In this document: one piece after another, positions 32,570-41,200 of the stretch
Numbering within the stretch: position 1 is the stretch's first letter
Layout of the letters: each line of letters opens with the position of its first letter
Position numbers and translations under genes: made by a program
The notes under the pieces: generated by a model
What the model saw: the letters and a program-made list of their open reading frames with translations, nothing else
What the model was told of the DNA's origin: nothing
Database searches by the model: none
Assembly (NCBI GenBank): GCA_903813345.2
Contig: CAIIXF020000012.1
Location: forward strand, 4,011,318 to 4,075,317
DNA from: Owenia fusiformis
Lineage: Eukaryota > Annelida > Polychaeta > Sabellida > Oweniidae
Reading direction: 5' to 3'
DNA: 64,000 nucleotides

Positions 32570-35430
32570 CATGTATTTATGTGCTGCCTCCATGGGTGGA
32601 GCAAGCTCTGACATAGCCAAGGCAAATGTGAATGCCAGCTGGCCCTCTGTTGTTTGTGTTAAAAAGTTACTACAATTTTCCCAGTTGGGTCATTGTTAGT
32701 TTCTAGCTTCCTCTTTGCAACACTTGGCCTGAGTGAAATTATATAAAACTATTACCAATTATTATACAGGATTTTTTAGTAACAAATTAGAAATGATGAT
32801 ATTTATTACAAAGACATACAATTCTATTTTCAATCAGTTTAAATCACCTGAGGTTGTATTCCATACATTTAGCAGTTCTGCGTAAATATGTGTTTCTGTT
32901 TGAAATATGCAAGCATCTTTGAATTGATAATTAGTTGAATATTTTTAAAAGTCGCTGACTATGACTGTTACTGTCAACTGCCACATAGAGAGTGTCTTTG
33001 AACATACCAGATGATGAGATCCGTTTTGTGTTCCCATTGGGGGAATCTACCATATAGACTTCCTTGGTTTTCCGATCAGTCACTTCTAGCTCACCTCATT
33101 GACAGTGAGGCTAAACCCCTTGTCAACCTTTATGTGACTGTTATTGTCAACTGCCACATAGTAAATGTGGAACTTAGCAGATTGGGAGATCGGTTCAGTG
33201 TTCCCATTGGAGGAATCTACAAGATAGACTCTCTTGGTGCTGAAATCAGTCACTACAAGCTCATCCGTTCACAGTGAGGCTATACCCCTTGTCAACTTTG
33301 ATGGAATGACCATGGGAATCACTTACTAAGATGTTACTGTTTATGTCAACTGCCACATAGTAAATGCGGAACTTACCAGATTAGGAGATCCGCTTTGTGT
33401 TCCCATTGGATGAAACTTACAGATAGACTTCCTTGGTGCTGAAATCACTCACTACAAGCTCACCTGTTGACAGTGAGGCTATACTCCTTGTTAACTGCCA
33501 TTAGAGTCTTAACACATACCAGATGATGAGATCTGTTTTGAGTTCCCATTTGATGAATCTACCATATAAACTTCCTCGATTTTCCAACTTGTCTCTGCTA
33601 GTTCCCTGTTCATGGTGAGGCTATACCCCTTGTCAACTGCCACATATAGAGGGTAATTGAACATACCAAATGGGGATATGTGTTTGGTGTTTCCTTTAGA
33701 GGAATCTCCATTTGTGATGTAATCAGCCATTACAAGCTAACCTGCTGGCAGTGAGGCTATACCACTTAGCTTACATACAGGTACTCCACGACAGGTGATT
33801 GTACGAATTTGTGACCCATCCTCACTGTACAAGTGGACCATGTTGCTGTCTTCTGTCGAGGCCAATTGGCTGGTGATTGTACCAATTTGTGCTCCATTCT
33901 CACTGTACAAGTGGACCATGTCACTGTCTTCTGTCGAGGCCAATTGGCTGGTTATTGTATGAATTTGTGACCCATCCTCACTATACATGTGGACCATGTT
34001 GCTGTCTTCTGTTGAGGCCAATTGGCTGGTGATTGTACCAATTTGTGCTCCACCCTCACTGTACATGTGGACCATGTTGCTGTCTTCTGTCGAGGCCAAT
34101 TGGCTGGTGATTGTACGAATTTGTGACCCATCCTCACTGTAAAAGTGGACCATGTTGCTCTCTTCTGTCGAGGCCAATTGGCTGGTGATTGTACAAATTT
34201 GTGACCCATCCTCACTGTACAAGTGGACCATGTCGCTGTCTTCTGTCGAGGCCAATTTAGCTGGTGATTGTACAAATTTGTGACCCATCCTCACTATACA
34301 TGTGGATCATGTTGATGTCTTCTGTCGAGGCCAATTGGCTGGTGATTGTACGAATTTGTGACCCATCCTCACTGTACATGTGGACCATGTCGCTGTCTTC
34401 TGATGAGGCCAATTGGCTGGTGATTGTACAAATTTGTGACCATCCTCACTGTACATGTGGACCATGTCGCTGTCTTCTGTCAAGGCCAATTGGCTGGTGA
34501 TTGTACGAATTTGTGACCCATCCTCACTGTACATGTGGACCATGTCGCTGTCTCCTGTCTAGGCCAATTGGCTGGTGATTGTACAAATTTGTGACCATCC
34601 TCACTGTACATGTGGACCATGTTGCTCTCTTCTGTCGAGGCCAATTGGCTGGTGATTGTATGAATTTGTGACCCATCCTCACTGTACAAGTGGACCATGT
34701 CGCTGTTTTCTGTCGAGGCCAATTTGGCTGGTGATTGTACGAATTTGTGACCCATCCTCACTGTACATGTAGACCATGTCGCTGTCTTCTGTCGAGGCCA
34801 ATTTGGCTGGTGATTGTACGAATTTGTGACCCATCCTCACTGTACATGTGGACCATGTTGCTGCCTTCTGTCGAGGCCAATTGGCTGGTGATTGTACGAA
34901 TTTGTGACCCATCCTCACTGTAAAAGTGGACCATGTTGCTGTCTTCTGTCTAGGCCAATTTGGCTGGTGATTGTACGAATTTGTGACCCATCCTCACTGT
35001 ACATGTGGACCATGTCGCTGTCCTCTGTTGAGGCTAATTGGCTGGTGATTGTACAAATTTGTGACCCATTCTCACTGTATAAGTGGACCATGTTGCTGGC
35101 GGGTAGGAGGTTGTAAATGTCAGCTGGCCATCTGTCGATTTTGTCTTACACTTAAGAACTTCTTGTTTAGGTCTTTGATCAGTTGGAATATACTGCTATT
35201 GTAGATCTTGAGGTTGTAAATGCCAACTAGCCATCTGTCCATTTTGTCCTACACTTAAGAACTTCTTGTTTAGGTCTTTGATCAGTTGGAATATGCTGCC
35301 ATTGTAGATCTTTGTTGTAGAGACACTTCCACACCTGTTGCAACTATATTTCCCAAACTGGTCACTGTTAGATCTCCTATACCATCAGATTGGAGCTGCC
35401 TCTTGACAATGCTTGGCCTGACTGAAATTC
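32570..35430 (-). pseudogene. Decayed coding-like region, possibly NHL/TRIM-type propeller repeats
   Basis: On the minus strand, fragments such as ELVVTDFSTKRVYLVDSSNG, EVYMVDSSNGNSKQISSSGM, YVAVDKGYSLT and MVHMYSEDGSQIRTI read like blades of the beta-propeller repeats of NHL/TRIM proteins, a resemblance from memory of such families, not a search. The fragments recur in tandem (four or more degenerate copies between 33000 and 33760), and the frame is broken by stops and shifts between them. Blocks at 32580-32760 and 35110-35430 are also copies of one another (TTGCAACACTTGGCCTGA versus GACAATGCTTGGCCTGA). No start codon, splice structure or full domain was found, so it is treated as a relic. 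It could instead be exons of a gene I cannot assemble. Confidence 0.4.
33780..35105 (-). repeat. Tandem array, 78-bp unit, about 17 copies, coding-like on the minus strand
   Basis: GAGGCCAATTGGCTGGTGAT recurs every 78 bp (26 codons). In most units the minus strand reads SQLASTEDSNMVHMYSEDG and QIRTIT; the longest uninterrupted stretch is 33737-34294. One-base gaps (for example CATCC for CCATCC near 34440 and 34590, or an extra T in CAATTTGGC) shift the frame between blocks. Unit-to-unit differences include both silent and amino-acid-changing sites. Confidence 0.9.
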
Positions 35431-35693
35431 CACTAAATATAAATTATCACCAATAGGTTGGATTTTCACTGTGGAATTATGGCGTTTATTAGATTAAAAT
35501 AAAAACATGCCTCTACTCATCAATATTTTGTAGATCAGTGATTATTTTTTTTATTTTTAATAAAACTGAAGTTTATGTCTAAGATTAAGTATTATCCTCT
35601 TTGGCCTCAGTTTTGCCTCTTGTTTTAAAGTTTGCCTTGTCTGTTTTGTATCCTGACAGGTTTTGCTCCTAGTTGACTATTGTCGCACCGAAA

Positions 35694-36068
35694 CTACAGT
35701 AAAACCTGTTTTATATTCCTTTAATGTGGATTATTCCAACCAGTTTTGAAGACTTAATGGGTGATGTACTACATATTGCCTGTCCTTTAGGCAATATGTA
35801 CATAATAGTAGACTCGTCAATTTATATTTTGTCAGTGGTCAAGATATGTTTACTATTTCTGTTTAACATCCCTATTAATTCAAGTATATGCCAGGTTTAA
35901 TATGATGAAATGTATTTATTTTTTAAGTGATCAAGATGTATGGATTTTCTTTGGGTAGAACAATTGAGTCTGAACTTCCTACATGCTTTCCAGTGGTATC
36001 AAGCATGCTTTCCAATGGTGTCTTGTTGAACATAGATCAGGTGTTTACTATTCAGAAATTTTACTGTA
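35694..36068. mobile_element. Diverged TACAGTAAAACCTGT-family element
   Basis: Starts CTACAGTAAAACCTGTTTTA and ends AGAAATTTTACTGTA, but the inside is longer and less like the other copies; may be two ends with unrelated sequence between. Confidence 0.4.
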
Positions 36069-37010
36069 TCACTTAGACATTGTATAGGTTTTTAATGATT
36101 GTAGTGTTTTTTAGTTTTAGTCATTCATATTTCATGTATTTATGTCAATATTGTAGATTTTATATTTATTTATATTTATCAATTTTATACATCGAAAAAT
36201 AACTAATAAATCAATTATAATATGTAAACATATTAAATGTTGGTTTTTGTTTTATTTTACATAAAGATGTTACAAAAATTCTACAAAACATTTTTAACAC
36301 CCACAAATACATCAGGGGACTTTAATTTGGCACAAGGCTCAACATTATCTTACTTAGATAAAAAATACTTGGATATGTTAAACGTGAAAAGCAAATGTAC
36401 AATCAAGAAATTATAGTTGGGGCAAAAGAGCAAAATCCGTTCATAATAAAATAATGTAATACTTCACTTTACTTTTGCGTGATACCTTAACAGGCGAAAA
36501 TATACTACTGTACTATCCATATACATTACTGTACCTTATCAGTAAAAAAATTATTAATCAAATGAAAAATTTGAAAAGATATTGTAGGAATTACAATTTT
36601 ATATACAAGTTTAAAGCTGCATTTATGTATAAATCCTCATGAATTCAGAAGTGTACTGTTGTCTTTTTGGCGAATCAAAACAAATCGTCATATTAAATAG
36701 GTGGCTAAAATCCCCAGGAATTGACTTGTTTTCCTTCCGTGAATTTCCAGTTATGGCTGGGGCGTTTAAATTGTTAATTTGGAGCCTTTCAGATTGATCA
36801 TCAACAACAATTAAAGGGGATTTAGCGGGAGGGTATATGATAGATATGAGATTTATCCCCTTGAAAAAGCGCCAAATTAAAGACGAATTATTGATCTCTT
36901 ATCAATCAAGGACCAGCATTGTGAGCGCTAAACACAAATAATTTTAAGGAACACACAAATAATGTGACAATGATCACTTCCCACTGGTGAACACATCAGG
37001 AATTAAAGCC

Positions 37011-37103
37011 TTAGCCTGTAGTCAACTTTTGTGCCAAGGGGAGGGGGGTTCAGTTCTTAAAATTCCTGGGGTTCACTTGAACCCTCCCTGGCTACGAGCC
37101 TGA
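37011..37103. mobile_element. Short GTAGnCA/TGGCTAC element
   Basis: Starts TTAGCCTGTAGTCAACTTTT and ends CCCTCCCTGGCTACGAGCCTG around G- and C-rich TTCAG/TTCACTTGAA sequence. Confidence 0.6.
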
Positions 37104-38084
37104 GCAAAGTTTTACCCTCTGCTTTAGGGTATCACATCCTTTAAAGATCAAATATCTGCATTGTTCATATTGTTCATAATTGAACGATTACATGTATACA
37201 TACTTTCAGGGAGCCATTGTCGATTTTAGAATTACACACCATACATTATCCTCATTCCAATAATAGTTTTTAAGAATGTTATTAATATCAATTATGTCAT
37301 GTTGTTACTTAGGGAGTATGGGTGCGTTGAGCTTCCAACCCTCAATATGAGAGAACATTTAACTTCCATATACACATGCAATTCAAGTTCACACTCAGAT
37401 TCCTATTGAATGATAATAGTCAGCTACTTATCGGTGTGCTGTCCTTTATACATATACTTTGAGAGGTTCCATCAAGAGGGGGTCAAGGTTCATTATTTCA
37501 TAATCAAGTGTGACAGACCAGAACTCTTTCAGAGGTTCCTGAATTCCTTATATGTTATCTTGACAGAACTATCTCCAATGTTTGTTGTGAAATGCTGTTA
37601 CTATGCTGTTGCCAAGGTTACCCTTGTGCTATTCGTGTACATCTATCATCAGATTTTCTGCTAATTTGTGCTCTCTGCAAAAATATAATAGTTAAATTAA
37701 AATCCAGGTGATAGTGTATTAGGAAAATATCAAAAAGTAAGAAATATTCAGCAATTCAGTGGTCTAAATCTAAACCTTTAGTTAATTTTTTTGAAAACAT
37801 TCAAAATATCATACTCATTCAGATATTTATTGCTTTTAATCAAAAACTGACAGAAATTGACAACCCTAGACTCATTCTACATTAATTTTTTATTAACATT
37901 TCTTTTCTGTTTTAATGAGCAGAATTGCAATCTATACAAAATGAAATCCTTGACAGTATGACCTTTTCCTTTTTGACTCAACAGAATACCTCAAAGTTTA
38001 TAAATGTAAATATTTTAGTGTACAAATGAAAACAAAGGAAAATAAATGAGCTATCTAAGTGCTGTAAAACAACTTCAGACTCAC

Positions 38085-38289
38085 CCTTCTTGGTTAGAAT
38101 TTTCGCTGCTAAAGAGATCCATCGGCAAGCTGAGTGGCGCCTTCTCGATTCCCATAAACTGAGAACGAGGCTTAGAATCGAGCTGCCTCTCTATCTCTGC
38201 TCGGGAGATATGTGGCTGGACTTGGGTGGGTCTTTTTGTCACATGTAGAAAACCTTGGTCGTCTGCTGATTTGGCTTTTTGTAATGATA
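38085..38289 (-). CDS. INO80E: INO80E exon: KRPTQVQPHISRAEI segment
   Basis: Acceptor TTCTTTTCAG, donor GTGAGT. Open for 68 codons in the frame set by the previous exon: SLQKAKSADDQGFLHVTKRP, TQVQPHISRAEIERQLDSKP and onward to SSENSNQE. Not alignable by eye to vertebrate INO80E, so membership rests on strand, phase match and position. Ends in phase 2. Confidence 0.7.
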
Positions 38290-41200
38290 CTGAAAAGAAT
38301 TTTTTAATTTCTTTCAATTCTAAGTATGTAAAGAACGTAGTACATTATATGTTTAATAAGTCACAGTGAAACCTGTCTAATCCTAATGCCATTGGGACAG
38401 GTCAAAAGTGTATGGAATAGCGGGTGTTCATATTTCAAGGTAATAAGGGAGTTAATGGGAGATTAAAAAATTGGGATAACAGAGGTGTTAAGATATACGA
38501 GCCTGGCCATAGGAAAACCGGTCTTGTCACAAAAATTCAAATTGTGCTACAGAGCCGAAAATGTGCCCAAGATTAAGAGGAAAATGTGCTAAATTCAAAT
38601 CCTTCTTTTTGATATACATCTGCAAGGAAAAATTGTTGAGACACAAGCCATGGCTCATTTGAAAGGTCTCTTTGTGCTTTTTAAGAAAAATAAAAAATCA
38701 AAACATTGAAAAAATCTGTGATAAGACCCTTTTTCCTGTGGCCTGACTAATACAGGTTTTACTGTATTTATGCATTATGCTGTCATCCTGATTTCTGACT
38801 TGTCTCAGGTTCTGGTATCAATTTGAAATCTGAGTCTGGATTCAATTCATGTGGCATGCTTAAATACATACTAAACTCTTTTAAAGCCAGTACCTAAGTT
38901 AATAAACTGATATCATGCCAGAAAGTAGACTTAGTAATATTTTATATCATATATTATATTCTTAGTCCCCCCCTCTTTATAATTTTCATTCATTTTCTTA
39001 TTACCAAATGAGCACATTACAATATGCAATGCATAATTTGTTTACCTGTTTAATTTACTCATTGAAATTGTACACCTTGGTACAGTTTCTTAAAAAAGTA
39101 ATTGTCAAAATAGGATCTGCCACAAAAGCATTAATTCATTTATGTAACTTATTTATTAAAATTAGTAATATACCTTTTTTAATTATGGTCTTTTTAGTTT
39201 TTGCCATCTTTTTTCTTGGTTGGTCTGGAGATATCTGTTGCTGAAAACAGGAAATGAGGAGCTTTGTGAATATTAAATTAATTTAATGAAATGATTTCCT
39301 AATAACACTATACATGTTATATACACTTGAATTACCAATGCTTAACAATTTTGAATTGTGGAATTTTTTAGTTTTATGGATGTACTTCTTTACGATAAAA
39401 TTTTGAAGTCGCTAAATTTCAAAAGCAAGTTCTGAAATCTATTCCACTTCCATTTGGCTCTAACCTCATATTTAGGTAAGCATTTCAGAAACTGATACAG
39501 CATGACATTCATAAAGAATACTAGCCCCCTTTAAGGAGGTTGGATTTTCAAGAGAGTGAGCTTTCTAAAATAGGTTTAGACTAACCCCTTGTGGAGGGTG
39601 GAATCCTGGAAACCCAAGGCCAGAGAGTAAGGAGGTTGAATCGCCAAAGCTTGGAAGTTGGGGAGTCATCAGAAGTTTCCTTCTACAAGTATTAATACAA
39701 AAGATGCTGCATTCACAAAGTTTATTTCAATATACAATTGAACCTGTGTCAGTTAAAAACTCTTATTCCACATAAAATTAGGAGGTGTTCCACTCTAGAG
39801 ATTTGATTATTACAGAAACTAAGCAGGCCCGATATTGTGGAAACTGTTCCAATTCATAGGTTTTGATGTACATTTATATGCAAATCCATATGGCCTTTCA
39901 AATAAATTGATCGCATGTTCCATTTGGATAAAAGTCTTGTATCACATCAAGTACTCTGTTACCTCCCACACACATATACAACTACATGTCGCTTCCTAAA
40001 CATGTAAGATGCAAGAAATATAATAATCAGGACAAGATATTTGATGGAGTGATCCCCTCAACACACTCTAGATTTTTCATACATGTGAAATCCATTTCAA
40101 CCAATTTCAATAGCCTAATCAAGAAAAGTTAGCAAATTTTGACAAACCAATAATATGGCTTTTTATTTTGAGACAATTGAGTAATAATGCATAAATCAGG
40201 ACATTTCTATTTTTCTCAATAAATTATATCCGTTTGAGCTATCATCTTCATCTCCCTCCCACTAAAGTTAAATTATGGATAAAACAATTTTTTAATGAGT
40301 TCTTACTTTTTACTTGAGCTGCCATCTTTATTTCCTTCACCATCAGAGTCACTAGATCCAGTGGCATCAGAGTCACTGGTTGAGTCTTCTACTGCCTCAT
40401 ACTGCAGAAGTCTGTCTAACAGAAAACTGAAAAAAAACACATAAGAATAATAGTCACTGGTTGAGTCTTCTACCACCTCATACTGCAGAAGTCTGTCTAA
40501 CAGAAAACTGAAAAAAAACATATAAGAATAATAGTCACTGGTTGAGTCTTCTACTGCCGCATACTGCAGAAGTCTGTCTAACAGAAAACTGCAAGAAAAC
40601 ATATAAGAATAATAGTCACTGGTTGAGTCTTCTACCGCCTCATACTGCAGAAGTCTGTCTAACAGAAAACTGAAAGAAAACATATAAGAATAATAGTCAC
40701 TGGTTGAGTCTTCTATAGCCTCATACTGCAGAAGTCTGTCTAACAGAAAACTGCAAGAAAACATATAAGAATAATAGTCACTGGTTGAGTCTTCTATTGC
40801 CTCATACTGCAAAAGTCTGTCTAACAGAAAACTGCAAGAAAACATATAAGAATAATAGTCACTGGTTGAGTCTTCTACCGCCTCATACTGCAGAAGTCTG
40901 TCTAACAGAAAACTGAAAAAAAACACATAAGAATAATAGTCACTGGTTGAGTCTTCTACCACCTCATACTGCAGAAGTCTGTCTAACAGAAAACTGAAAA
41001 AAAACATATAAGAATAATAGTCACTGGTTGAGTCTTCTACTGCCGCATACTGCAGAAGTCTGTCTAACAGAAAACTGCAAGAAAACATATAAGAATAATA
41101 GTCACTGGTTGAGTCTTCTACCGCCTCATACTGCAGAAGTCTGTCTAACAGAAAACTGAAAGAAAACATATAAGAATAATAGTCACTGGTTGAGTCTTCT

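Larger units (their letters stand above)
35431..38080. other. Space between the decayed repeat region and the last recognised INO80E exon
   Basis: Probably includes the unresolved 3' part of INO80E. No exon could be supported. An element like that at 3511 is at 37011-37103. The plus frame at 37410-37664 and a minus open stretch at 36623-36850 have no family resemblance I can name. Confidence 0.45.
38290..40306. other. INO80E introns between 38289 and 40307
   Basis: Apart from the exon at 39174-39240 and the nested MITE, this is AT-rich. A partial TACAGTAAAACCTGT-family copy (CAATTGAACCTGTGTCAG, GGAGGTGTTCCACT) is at about 39735-39860. A degenerate GGAGGTTGGA repeat lies at 39530-39670. A small exon that would mend the phase between the flanking exons should lie between 39241 and 40306, but I could not pick it out. 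Confidence 0.5.

Noticed and set aside
33737-34294. 185-codon minus-strand frame as an intact gene
   Set aside because: It is a slice of the 78-bp array; neighbouring units are frame-shifted by single-base gaps and no start, stop or splice structure fits.
36623-36850. Minus-strand open stretch (PLIVVDDQSERL...) as the last INO80E exon
   Set aside because: No acceptor with the required phase and no convincing likeness to the INO80E C-terminus.
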